NCBI GenBank assembly: GCA_947396885.1
Contig: OX377201.1
Coordinates: 4,321,879 to 4,385,878, forward strand
Direction: 5' to 3'
Origin: Heligmosomoides polygyrus polygyrus
Taxonomy: Eukaryota; Nematoda; Chromadorea; Rhabditida; Heligmosomidae
DNA length: 64,000 nucleotides
Both the position numbers and the translations under genes were made by a program. Position 1 is the first letter of the stretch, and each line of letters starts with the position of its first letter. The notes beneath the pieces were generated by a model. That model was not told the DNA's origin, made no database searches, and was given only the letters and a program-made list of their open reading frames with translations. This document shows positions 23,520 through 34,339 of this stretch, one piece after another.

Positions 23520-23700
23520 GGTTGCCGAATTTTAACCTTCACATGACGATCTAAATACTTGAAAAACGATAATTGGTATCGAACAGATCTGGTGAAAATG
23601 TTGGATGTGGCATAGTTTCGTGTCTCTATCATACAGTTTCTGGAGAACAATTTTCAAGATGTGCGGACGCGTGTTGTCATCAGGAACCTGCAAAGATTTT
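23520..23700 (-). pseudogene. Mariner transposase, C-terminal catalytic part
   Basis: Minus strand reads PDDNTRPHILKIVLQKLYD, equivalent to the mariner DN(A)RPH motif (second catalytic Asp), then in another frame PHPTFSPDLFDTNYRFF, equivalent to the HPPYSPDLAP-D-YHLF region. The position of the third catalytic Asp is Asn (DTNY). A frameshift separates the two blocks. This is the distal half of the mariner whose N-terminal half is 27479-28140; part of it is repeated at 26527-26690. Confidence 0.72.
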
Positions 23701-24405
23701 TCTGGAAAGAGCGGAAGATGAAAGGCGGAACGGAAATGGCCGGAAACCGGAATGCGAAACGCAGTAACGAAAATGACACATATCCACCATTTTTTCAAAA
23801 GTGCATCTAGAGCTGCGTAAGAGACGGCTTCTGTTGCACTTTTTCTTGCTCAGAACTATGCGAGCAGCAGGATTTTCCACAGAGATTAATGCTCATCGTC
23901 ATCATAACATAACATAACGCAACGAAGCATGAATTCATAATGTTGTAATGATAACCTTTTAGCTATGGCTACAGCAATAAACGAAACAAATTCAGAGTCC
24001 TGCCTCCCTATTTCTCACTATTTTAGCATGCAGTCTCTCCGCAGTTTCCATATCTAGATCCCGCGGGTTTTCGCTGACATTTGTTGCTGTAATTTTTTGA
24101 ACGGTAGACTTAACGGACGTAACAACTTTAGGTTACTTACCTACCAGCATTTAGAAACTCACTGGGGTGAAATGCCAAGCTAGAGCAGTCACCTAGATCA
24201 TTTTCCGATCAGCAGGAAAAACATTCAAAAGCTATGTATGCAAACAATGCATACCTAGCTTTGCTGGCACATTAATTTTGCCCTGCACTCAGACGTTGCC
24301 ATTTTTGAGTACTTTCTTTTAGTAGTCTAACCAATTTCAAGAATATTATTTCTATAGTCGCCAAACAATATTTCTCTCACAATTATCCGAAGGAAAACTC
24401 TTTTT
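23581..24405. repeat. ~826 bp direct repeat flanking a LINE, left copy
   Basis: Nearly identical (roughly 98-99 percent by eye) to 26527-27353, same orientation. It begins inside the mariner relic at GAACAGATCTGGTG and ends at GGAAAACTCTTTTT, where the LINE starts. A few differences (for example CCTCCCTATTT against CCTCACTATTT) show these are two independently drifting copies. It contains GGAA/TTCC-rich simple sequence and no gene. Confidence 0.9.
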
Positions 24406-26520
24406 AACGGCAGATTTTAATGCGATCAATAATTATCTTTTTAGTGTCATGTGGGTAGACTCCATGGAGTGTTTTGCTACAGTAGATGAAAAATATGGTT
24501 TGTTTCTTTCAATACTCGCAGACGTTATAAATAAATTTGTTCCATGGGGATACGTCTTTCCGTCTAGGGCTCAGCTTCCTACTTACCTACAGAACATGCT
24601 TGATCACAAAAACTGTCTGTTGACCTACGCTAGGCTCAGCGAAGATTGGACGGAGTACTATAGATTTTCCAAAAGCTTTAATGAAAAGGTGTTAAAGTTT
24701 AATAGGTCTATTGAGAAGAAGGTGGTGGAGTCACGCGACAAACGACTCTTCTACAAGTTCATGAAAACCAAACTTAAGGACAAAACATTGTTTTCTGATT
24801 TAAAACTAGATGGCAAGTTGTTACTCGAAGATCATGACAAAGCAAATGCATTGGCATCGCAGTTCTGCAAGGTGTTCATTACGGACAACGGAATTCAGCC
24901 TGAGTTCTCCCCTAAAATTCATTCCAAAATGCAGACATTTCCCTTTTTTGACGCAGTCAAAGTTTACGAAGTTTTGCAAAAGTGGCCCACGTCTTATTCG
25001 TTAACACCAGACGGCATCCCTTTTGTGTTTATAAAGAAGGTTGCTCATTCTATTGCTTATCCGCTTTCATACCTATACAACCAGTCCCTTATGTTTTCTG
25101 AGGTGCCCAGACTATGGAAGCATTCTTTCGTTACTCCAATACCAAAAGCTAAACCTTCGTCGGATCCTGCAAACTATAGGCCAGTCAGTATCACTTCGCT
25201 ATTCTGCAGGGTATTTGAGAAGCTTCTTAAGCCCCATATCTTGAGTCATCTTGATACTAATGGTCTGATACCCGATTCTCAGCATGGCTTCACCAAAGGA
25301 AAATCTGTTGCCACCAAAATGCTGGAGACCCTTAACGACTGGACACTCGCCCTTGATGACAAAAAATGCATGCGACTTTGCCAAGGCATTTGATAGGGTC
25401 AGCCATGCAAAGCTTTTGCATAAACTAAAAAGGATAGGTTTACATGAGAAGGTATTTAAGTGGCTCGAATGTTTTCTTTTGGGTAGAACTTTTCAAGTGA
25501 GAGTAAACTCCTCCTTCTCTGATGTGTATGAAATATCTAGCGGAATCCCACAAGGTGGAGTTCTATCACCTATACTTTTCAACATTTATGCAGCTGACAT
25601 AAGTGAACTGCTCGTGAATATATGAATATTGAGGGGTCTCAGGATGCAGTTAAACTGCAAGAAGTAATTGACGGTCTGGTTAAATGGTCCGAGGATTGGC
25701 AACTACCCCTGTCAGAGAGTAAAACCTTTCATATGAGAATAGGACAGTCTCTTACGCCCATAAACTATCATATCAACGGTTCTTCAATAACAACAGTCAG
25801 TGAAATTAAGGACCTGGGATTCCGATACACTGATACTTTAGACTTTCGCCCACACTACAAAGAGTTGTTCAGGTCTGCTTTTACTCGAACGTATCACATT
25901 TTCAAAGCCCTCACAACGAAGGATAGCAAGGTTCTCATTACGGCTCACAAAACTTATATTCGCCCTATTTTGGAATGCGGAACGGTTGTCTTTTCCCCTC
26001 ACAAAAAGAAGGATATTGCATTACTTGAAAAAATTCAGAACAACTTTACTAGGAAAACTCTAATAAGGCGTGGTGGCTTTCTCTACGGCAAGATTCCAAG
26101 TGCGGTTATCAGAAACAGGTATTTTGGACTTTCGAGTCTATTATCTAGAAGAAAATTATTTGATTTGTGCATGGTTCGTAAACTTTTTAGGGAGCAGTCC
26201 GCAGCCAACTTTTCACAGTTCTATACTCTGCGTCCCTCAGTAACCAGAGGGGGTCAATATAAATTGCACTTCGCTAAGCCTAAGACCACGGTAAGAGCCA
26301 AATTTTTCATAGTTAGAGCAGGTTTAGCCTATCTACAAATTAGTAAGACTACCTCCCTCCCGGAATCCAAGTACTCTTTCAAACGCATCGCAGCAAAACA
26401 AATTCTCTGTCCGTAGATATTTAGGAGCTACCTTTGTTTGTTAGTTTTGGTGTTTGTTGTGTTGCAATTTTATCTCACTCCTGTCTTATACAGAGTATTT
26501 CAATAAATAAATAAATAGCT
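24406..26520 (+). mobile_element. CR1-like LINE, 5'-truncated, RT missing its catalytic box
   Basis: Three frames joined by frameshifts near 25365 and 25615 give a CR1/Jockey-type reverse transcriptase. First is the linker (NAINNYLFSV, YGLFLSILADVINKFVP), then SLTPDGIPFVFIKKV, PIPKAKPSSDPANYRPVSIT, HGFTKGKSVATKM, DFAKAFDRVSHAKL (motif A) and SSGIPQGGVLSPILFNIY. The reading stops at SELLVNI and resumes at MNIEGSQDAVKL. The FADD/YADD box expected between them is absent. The C-terminal region (WSEDWQLPLSESKT, IKDLGFRYTDTLDF, KTYIRPILECG) follows. The 3' end is an AATAAATAAATAAA tail. The endonuclease domain is missing. Confidence 0.9.
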
Positions 26521-26526
26521 GGTAGG

Positions 26527-27353
26527 GAACAGATCTGGTGAAAATGTTGGATGTGGCATAGTTTCGTGTCTCTATTCATACAGTTTCTGGAGAACAATTT
26601 TCAAGATGTGCGGACGCGTGTTGTCATCAGGAACCTGCAAAGATTTTTCTGGAAAGAGCGGAAGATGAAAGGCGGAACGGAAATGGCCGGAAACCGGAAT
26701 GCGAAACGCAGTAACGAAAATGACACATATCCACCATTTTTTCAAAAGTGCATCTAGAGCTGCGTAAGAGACGGCTTCTGTTGCACTTTTTCTTGCTCAG
26801 AACTATGCGAGCAGCAGGATTTTCCACAGAGATTAATGCTCATCGTCATCATAACATAACATAACGCAACGAAGCATGAATTCATAATGTTGTAATGATA
26901 ACCTTTTAGCTATGGCTACAGCAATAAACGAATCAAATTCAGAGTCCTGCCTCACTATTTCTCACTATTTTAGCATGCAGTCTCTCCGCTGTTTCCATAT
27001 CTAGATCCTGCGGGTTTTTGCTGCCATTTGTTGCTGTAATTTTTTGAACGGTAGACTTAACGGACTTAACAACTTTAGGTTACTTACCTACCAGCATTTA
27101 GAAACTCACTGGGGTGAAATGCCAAGCTGGAGCAGTCACTTAGATCATTTTCCGATCAGCAGGAAAAACATTCAAAAGCTATGTATGCAAACAATGCATA
27201 CCTAGCTTTTGCTGGCACATTAATTTTGCCCTGCACTCAGACGTTGCCATTTTTGAGTACTTTCTTTTAGTAGTCTAACCAATTTCAAGAATATTATTTC
27301 TATAGTCGCCAAACAATATTTCTCTCACAATTATCCGAAGGAAAACTCTTTTT
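26527..27353. repeat. ~826 bp direct repeat flanking a LINE, right copy
   Basis: Same sequence as 23581-24405. It starts directly after the LINE tail and ends at GGAAAACTCTTTTT, where sequence continues towards the CGGAA-rich element and the mariner N-terminal half. Its left edge truncates the mariner at the SPDL region, showing that the right copy is the duplicated one or that both are edges of one very long target duplication. Confidence 0.9.
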
Positions 27354-27394
27354 GCGTGATAAGCTGATTGTGTTCAACAGAAAACTAGTGTTTG

Positions 27395-27478
27395 GCGGTG
27401 CCCATTTCCGATTCCGCCTTCCGGTCACCAAAAAACCGGAATTCAGAACACGGAAACGGAAATTCCGCACATCCCTGG
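27395..27478 (-). mobile_element. GGAA/TTCC simple-sequence element with CAGGGATG terminus
   Basis: On the minus strand the element begins CAGGGATGTGCGGAATTTCC and continues with CCGTTTCCG/CGGAATTCCGG-like palindromic words. CAGGGATG is compatible with hAT-type terminal repeats. It interrupts the mariner transposase directly after LLHDD of the DNxRPH motif. Termini starting the same way occur at 37788 and 40550, with different simple sequence inside. Confidence 0.5.
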
Positions 27479-28140
27479 TCGTCATGCAGTAGGATTGGGC
27501 CTCTTCGATTGACCACCGCCGGCTGTTTTTCAATCAACTTCTGTTGCATCTCTCCAGTTTCGCCACAGTACTTCTCCGCTGTGACAGTCTCTCCAGTCTC
27601 CAAGAACTTGTAGTGGACTATCTAGCCATTGTCCACCATACGGTCACCAAGGTGTTCTTTGGATGGAGACTTGGTTTCGGCATCTCCCTGGGACTCTCAT
27701 TCCTGATCAATCATTGTGTAGAGCGACGACGATTGTCATAAAGGATCCATTTATCGTCGCATGTCACGATCCTGCCCTAAAGGCTCCCTTAGACTGCCCA
27801 GCCTTAGCGAAACACAGGTATCGTGGTGGTTCAGCATCTGCTCGGCGGTCAGTTCGTGCTGGATCCATTCATCAAATTTCTTTAACGTTCCGGTCGCATT
27901 CAAGTGGCGACTGATAGTCAACGCCGAAGTGCTGTGCTAGCTCTCTCACAGTTTGACGCGGCTCTGCCTCCACCATGGCTTTGGATTGGCCGTCGTTAAG
28001 GAGTGCCTTCCTCGGTCTTCGCTTCGAGTCGAGATCGAAACCTTTCTAACCACTAGAAAATTATGTGTTCCTTAGCGAAATCCTCCCCAAATGCAGCGTT
28101 GATGTTATGAGGTGCGGCTGGGGCACAGTGTTCATTTTTC
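27479..28140 (-). pseudogene. Mariner transposase, N-terminal and central part
   Basis: Minus strand translation gives NINAAFGEDFAKE (helix-turn-helix region), EAEPRQTVRELAQHFGVD, EIDEWIQHELT, and after several stops HYKFLETGETVTAEKYC, LIEKQPAVVNRRGPILLHDD. That is the mariner order up to the second catalytic Asp, where the CAGGGATG element cuts in. The first catalytic Asp region (CDE-W) is not recognisable. The rest of the protein lies at 23520-23700. Confidence 0.78.
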
Positions 28141-28479
28141 CATTCATATAGGTAGAGCATCCGAGTTTTGCGTTGATTTATATTGCAAAAGCTACGTCGA
28201 AAACCTCAGCAGTAGTCATTTATGTCCCAAATACGATAAATGATAAGAAAGCGGACATTCCGCGCTTTTAGAAACTATATACAATGTCTAAGACGGGAAC
28301 ATTCGTAGTCACGAAAAACCGACTAGAAATTGAGGTAGAAAAATCGGCCATTTCATACGCGACTACCTCATGCATTACCATGGTACACATACTGCATGAT
28401 ATGTGGTAGTAAAATTGCGATACCGTTCCCAACAAAAATATCAGCTAATTAATTAGGCATTAAGGTGTACTAATGAGAA

Positions 28480-31160
28480 CATCCAACGCGTTGGTGGGCA
28501 TCCTAGTCTTCCCTTGACATCCAGCGAAATCTAGTCCGTGACGGCTCTCGTCCAGAGGGAGTCTGAAAGCTCATTACTTGGCCGATCCACCTAATTTTCC
28601 ACGACTTGGCCCATGCGACAGCGTCTCTGATCTTGGAACGTCGACGGAGCTCGGAACTCTGGAGGTCTTCTCTCATTTGCGTGAATCATGTCACTCCGAG
28701 AATCGTCCTCTCGATCCTCTCTGCACGACGCTGATCGTGTGTTTATCCTACTTATCTTGCTTTCGTGAGGCCCAGGTCTCTCAGGCATACGTTGGCGCCT
28801 GAAGAATAGTGAAATCGAATAGGTGGGCACGGAGACGGACGTTCCTCTTCTTCTGCACGATCTCTTTAATGCTCCCAAAGTCGCTCGTTATGTCCCTGCC
28901 CAGCACCGGCATGGACTCGTACATGTCAGTCGTTAGGTACTCGTTCACGTTCAGTTTGAGTCCAAATCGCTCCAAGTGATCACACCAGGCTTGCATCTCT
29001 CGCTCAAGTTCATCTTTATCTCCGTTAGTGAGCTATACGTCATCATCCTAAAGCAACGTCCAAGCGAAGGGCTTCTGAATATTTCGCGTAATGCCAACCA
29101 TGAGGGCAACAAAGAGGAGTGGAGAAAGCGCAGAACCCTGGTGGACCCCAACAGAAGGCTGAGCTGCAGCTTGCATTCGACTCTAGAGAACTCGCACCCA
29201 CTCTATGAGCTCTTCAGAAATTCCATGATGTCCTATATCATCATATCATATCACTTCACGCGGTACGTGATCAGAGGCCTTCTCCAAGTCGAGGAATGAG
29301 ATATGCGCCGGCTTCTGTTTCTTGCTGTGCTTCGTTAACAGGAGGCAGGCAGCGTGTATGAATGGCATCGATGGTGCCACAGCCGACCACGAAGCCACAG
29401 TGACTGTTGGTAAGCTAGACGATGTCACGAATTCGTCCACCGACAGTTCGCTCAAAAATCTTCATGCTGTTACGTCTTCCAAATTGGAATCGTCGTGCCT
29501 TGGCGCCAATACTCAGGTTTTTTTTCACAACAATCTGACTTAAGAACTTCGTCAACCATTCAGCAAGATACCAATGCTTTGACTTCCACAGATCAGTAGC
29601 AACGTAGTAGGCTCATTCGCTTTGCCTGGCGTCATCTTCTTGAAACCGTTTTCAGTTTCCTCCACGGTGATCTTCTGGAAAGGGCCGTGGTTTGGAACTG
29701 TTGAGGGATGGTTGGATGAGGAAATTCTACTGTAGAAATTTCCTCAGGGTAGTCGCTCCACCTTTTCAATGCGTTTTTGTGTTCTATGATAAGGTGGCCG
29801 TTTTCATCACTGATGCCAAAAAACTTCTCAGTATCCTCGATCTAAAGATGGCGATACTTAGCAAGTCGGTACAGATACCGATCACCATCACGTGACACGA
29901 TCTTCTCATTGATATCTCCATAATGAGTGGCTTTTGCAACCGCCACGGCCTTCTTTGCAGCTTTCTTCGCTTTCTAGTACTTCCGACAGTTGTCGGCTGA
30001 GAAACACGTGATAAAGCGACTTCTTCTTTCCCACTTTTGCTTTCACGTCGTTTGCCCGCAGCTATGTCGATCTTGCATCGCCCAGGCTTCGGAATGCCGA
30101 GTTCCGACTGCACAGCTTGACGTATCGCGGCGATCGCCTTCTTACAAACTTCATCGACAGTCGTGACTGTCGGTAACCGCACGCGAGAAATCAGAGCTGC
30201 TCCCTTCTCTCTCATTCGTCACTACTTAATTTTTTGTGCGCAACATCGCTCGACCTGCTTCAGCCTCAGGGGTCTTCAAATTTTATCAGCTGTGGAGCGA
30301 CCGTCTCATACGGCACGACCTTCGCGTCTGTGACAAGACTTCAGTCACAATTTTCTACAAGGACAAAGTCTATCTGAGTCCTGGTGCTCTCGCTATAGAA
30401 CGAGGTGAAATTCGCGTTTAAGAACTACGGTGTTCACTGCGATGAGGAGATAGGATTCCACATACTCAAGAATACGCTCGCAATCTGCGTTACGCGACCC
30501 GTAACCGAATCCACCATGACAGATTTACCCGTATTTCGCAGCGCCTACGTGCCCATTAAGGTCACTAGCGACTACGATGACATCTTTCGACGGTACCTCT
30601 GCTGTGGCCTGCATGCAGGCTCCAAAACTCATCCTTGGCTTGATCGGAGCAGCCAGTCTGCAAATCATATGCAGAGAAGAATTCATAGAGTCGCTCTATA
30701 GCGGCGACAACGATCTCCATCAATCGATTGTCAAAGCGACCACCTTGTCTCCTGCATCGCAAAGAAATCAACTCTTCTACGCTCCAGTACTTCAACCAAC
30801 TCGCACGAGCGGCCCGTGAACATACCCACATTCAGTGTTGCCACGCGGGTCTTTCCTACGTTGCGGAACTTCTGAACTTGCACAATTTCCACAGATGCCG
30901 TCCTTGCAATACAATGGACCCTCTCATACTTTTCACACTCCTTGGGCTCTGCGAGTGCGCGTCGGATCCCGCGGTCGCCGTTGCACTATTTCGAAATACG
31001 TGAACTGTCATGAACCATGTGATGTGACATGGGTGTTCGTAGGGCGGCCTGTCACAAGGGCCCATCGCCTGCAATCGAATGTCCGTGTTCGGCTTAGCTC
31101 GCAAAGAGAACAGTCTCCAGTGGCACCTCGTGGAGGAACGGACATCGCCACCAAGCGCAA
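28480..31160 (-). mobile_element. RTE-type LINE, minus strand, chimera of types A and B
   Basis: Reading downwards from 31160: a 5' region like that of 15072; endonuclease start TLNVGMFTGRSC and MQETRW; then a strongly decayed EN; VEFPHPTIP; the RT with the YADD box altered to stop-D-D-D; and WCDHLERFGLKLNV. After about 28900 the sequence switches to type B: KEIVQKKRNVRLRAHLFDF, then GVTRLTQVREG- and SKIRW-equivalents, ending near 28480. In intact relatives the type A and type B C-terminal domains differ completely, so this joint is a recombination or template-switch product. Confidence 0.75.
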
Positions 31161-32245
31161 TGCATCAGCGTGTCACCGTAAAATTTGGCTTGGAGCTCCC
31201 ATTTTCTTCTTTCCGGAATTCAAAGAATAAGTGGTAGTACTGGATACTCAACACTCTTTAGAGCGGCGCCATGCAATTTGACCAATAAAATTTAAAAAAT
31301 CTGCATAATATCGCTGAAATTTAATGAGCGCATGTTATTTTACCAAAACAAAGGAAACGTTGGCCTGCAGTTGAATTAGACAGAGCTTTGTGCTTCTGAA
31401 ATAACTACACTAATCTGCTTGATGACTTTCGAAGAACTCGATTCGTCAAACTGACAATACGTCTATTAGGACACACATCCGATGAAGGGTTGAATTAGGA
31501 TTTCAGCCGTAAGCCAAGTGTGAAGAAAAGGTCTGCATTAATAGGAATTCTACCTTCACAACAATTTCCAATATCCGTAAAATTGGATAACTAATACCTT
31601 GTGGAACGGTTCAGGTGTTTCGCAAAAGGTCCACAAAAGGTTAGTTGAATTTTTGTGACCATTATCGTGTAGCCTGGATTCTCAACTCTGTTACCGCCTT
31701 TCAATCGTAGGCTCGTAGTGAAGCTTCCTTTTATAAATCTGCTCAAAACTGACCCGAAGGGCTTCTTAGTGACGCAGCATCGTTGCTTCGTCAAGCTGTC
31801 AACGTAACGAAGTGAGCGCGTGTCCAACGCTCTCCTTGTTGTGCAAGATTTCTCGGCAGAAATAGAGTCTAATCACAGTTGAGCCGTTCGGCTCAAGATT
31901 GCCGCTGCCTGATTTCAGTAAGTCTATCATCAATAAAAGTGTTAATGCAAATCTTCCATTAAGCACGCATAAAGCTCCAACCTGTTCTTGACGTCTGCAT
32001 TCAAATATGGAAGCAACGGGCACAAGGTAAAATACCACCCAGTCCACGATCGTTGTGCAATGCAAAAATTGTCGGAACCGTCTAAGATATATTTATAACA
32101 TTCAACGTTCCCTTCTGCTTACTACACATTGCCCTTTTAAACTCCTGGATGAAGAACTGCCTGGAACGGTTTCCAACTACAAATTATTACGTACCGCTTA
32201 CGCATAAAGCACGCAGTACACCGTATAAAGGGACGGGAAGTAGAG
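31161..32245. other. No recognisable gene
   Basis: Minus frames of 78 and 88 codons (31591-31827, 31799-32065) have no known motif. No transposon termini or RNA genes were seen. Confidence 0.4.
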
Positions 32246-32249
32246 GATA

Positions 32250-32352
32250 AAGGATAAATGACGGCGTTACTTAGTCCCTTTTAGGATGCGCCACGCATTG
32301 TACTTCTACATGATGTCGTTTAGGCGATCTAAATGCGGATTTGGCCATACAA
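32250..32352 (-). mobile_element. SINE fragment
   Basis: GATGACGGCGTTACTTAGTC, GGATGCGCCACGCATT and GATTTGGCCATACAACGAG are the tail half of the tRNA-derived SINE. It is cut at CATACAACGAG by TTATTTATTTATTT, the inverted tail of the next element. Confidence 0.75.
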
Positions 32353-32805
32353 CGAGTTATTTATTTATTTATTTATTTATTTGCATTATATAGTGCGCAC
32401 AAAACTAATACAAAATGGACACGGTAAATCGCAAAAAACACAATGAGAAAAATAAAAAATTAAAAGCCATAAGCGACGCGAACTAAAGTTAGTTAACTGA
32501 CTAAACTACATTTCTTCGACGGCAAATTCTGTAAAACATCAACTAGAAAGAATTAGATAGGAGGGGACTGAGGGAGGCTAAGAATTTGAAGGAGAAGAGC
32601 AATGTGCCGCCAACACTGCAAGTCGTGAGATCGGCTCCGGACAACTTATCGCTAGTAGGTCCGACAACTCCAACAAATCTCGTACCTTCGGCTGTTGGAG
32701 AAACAACAGAAGACGGATGTGTATATACACTCAGTCTGACCAACCACACAAGTCCGCTAACAAGTGATAGAGCAACATGAAATATTTGAAACTATCAAAG
32801 AGTAG
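32353..32805 (-). repeat. Retroposon-like repeat with TTTA tail
   Basis: On the minus strand this ends in an (AAATA)n tail, preceded by TGTGCGCAC-like sequence shared with 20273-20530. It has inserted into, or lies between, two SINE parts. No RT homology was recognised; overlapping frames on both strands near 32543-32780 are unexplained. Confidence 0.4.
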
Positions 32806-32807
32806 AG

Positions 32808-33108
32808 GGCGCGTGTAGCGCAGTCGGAGGAGGTGCGACTGTCGCGTGCACCCGATACCAGGTTCCTGGTTCGGATCTCTCGCCCAGGCCAACCAAGCCT
32901 TCCATCCCTTCGGGGTCGGTGAATTGGTACCAGACTTGTCTGGTAAGGATAAAGCGCTGACTTGTTCATCGGCTGGCCACCGCAAGTCATTGTATGGCCA
33001 AATACGCATTCATGTCGCCTCCACGACATCCCGTAGAAGTATAATGCGCTGGCGCATCCCAGAAGGGATTGAGTAACGCCGTCCTTTATCCTTACCCTTA
33101 TCAAAGAG
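32808..33108 (+). mobile_element. tRNA-derived SINE, complete reference copy
   Basis: The head GGCGCGTGTAGCGCAGTCGG contains an A box (TAGCGCAGTCGG, 32816-32827) and, 40 bases on, a B box (GGTTCGGATCT, 32868-32878), the spacing of a tRNA promoter. The body has GCGCTGACTTGTTCATCGGC, ATACGCATTCA and CTCCACGACATCCCGTAGAA. The 3' end is GGATTGAGTAACGCCGTCC followed by TTATCC-type repeats. About ten related copies or fragments occur in the window. It would be transcribed by RNA polymerase III if active; no open frame. Confidence 0.88.
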
Positions 33109-33177
33109 TGAACAAACGAAAGAAGAGCAATTAGGAAACTAATCGTAAGAAAAGTGAACTAGGAACAAAGTAATGAA

Positions 33178-33485
33178 AGGATGAAGGACGGCGTTATCAA
33201 TTCCATTTGGGATGTGCCACGCATTCTACTTCTACTTCGGGATGTCGTGGAGGCGATTTCAATGCGTATTTGGTCATACAACTTTGGTTATTTGGTCGTA
33301 TTTGGTCGGTGGCCAGCCGATGAACAAGTCATCGCTTTATCCTTTCCAGGCAAGTCTGATTCCAATTCACCGACCCCGGAGGAGTGGCAGGCTTGGTTGG
33401 CCTAGGCGGGAAATTCGAACCAAGAACCTGGTATCGGGTGCAGGCGGCAGCCGGCGCCTCCTCCGACTGTGCTCCACGCGCCAGG
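33178..33485 (-). mobile_element. tRNA-derived SINE, complete, inverted relative to its neighbour
   Basis: Same family as 32808-33108, in opposite orientation about 70 bp away, so transcripts could form a long hairpin. It carries a short internal duplication of CGTATTTGGTC-like sequence at 33262-33310. Its tRNA-like head ends at CTCCACGCGCC. Confidence 0.85.
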
Positions 33486-33603
33486 AACACACTAATACAA
33501 ACACTAACTCATAGAGGGCAACTAAAAAGCTAAGAATATTGATAGAAAATTATGTGTGTAATGAAAAAACCTAGTGATACTGATAAATAAAAAAGAACAC
33601 GTG

Positions 33604-34336
33604 CAGGGTGCGTAAAAAGTATTGACGCAGTAAATGACAGTTGTGGAAATAGTATTGTGCAGTAATTTTTAAAATATTCATTTGAGAAATATGGAAAATG
33701 ATCTTGCGAACACGATAGAGTAACTCGTAATTGACATTGGCTCCTTTACTGTGAATACAGGAGCGAAAACGACGGAAAAATTCATGAGCATGCGCCGCAA
33801 GTACCCGCTTGGATTTCGTCCCGTGCTTTTAACAGGGTAGCCTTCTGCGACTGGTCACTTCTGTTGAAAGTAGCACAGACCTCATTCTCCAAAATCGCCT
33901 AAAAAGAGTGATCCAGCGGATTCATGTTTAAGCTGTGTTCGTCTGAGAAGCTGTCCATACCAGCGCGCGTTACCTGTTTGCCGTTATCGGACAGAGAGTG
34001 ATAATTTTGGATTTGAACGTTATCGTGCTTGAACATATTGTAATCATTATCTGTTATAACAGAGCCGTGGCTGACGTTTAGGTTGCTGACCTCTTTCCTC
34101 ACCAACCGTTTCGAACAGCGCCTAATTCTCTTGTCAAGGAAATATTCAGCTCTTTGGGTAACAGACAAAAAAGGGCCACCGTAGCGACGATGGTCATGTT
34201 TCGTCAGTTTTTTTCGTGAGTGTTTTTTGAGCACAATACAGGAAACGAAAATAACACACAAAAACCTAGAGAGGTAGAAAGAGAAAGCTGGAGCTGAAAC
34301 AAAATGTAGGTGCGTCAATACTTTTTACGCACCCTG
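33604..34336 (-). mobile_element. Tc1-like transposon, 733 bp deletion derivative
   Basis: Inverted termini CAGGGTGCGTAAAAAG... face each other at 33604 and 34336 and extend for about 26 bp. The minus-strand frame (33899-34318, continuing decayed) contains LTKHDHRRYGGPFLSVTQRA and LVRKEVSNLNVSHGS, then LNMNPLDHSFAILENEVCA, which matches the SPDLNPLDYSIW region near the third catalytic residue (Asp kept). The central catalytic part is missing. Flanks are TG/CA, so the expected TA duplication is not preserved. It sits at the 3' end of the CR1 fragment beside it. Confidence 0.78.
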
Positions 34337-34339
34337 CAA

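Noticed and set aside
23581..27353. The direct repeats as LTRs of an LTR retrotransposon.
   Set aside because: The enclosed coding region is CR1/Jockey type with an AATAAA tail, without gag, protease, integrase, primer-binding site or TG...CA repeat ends.
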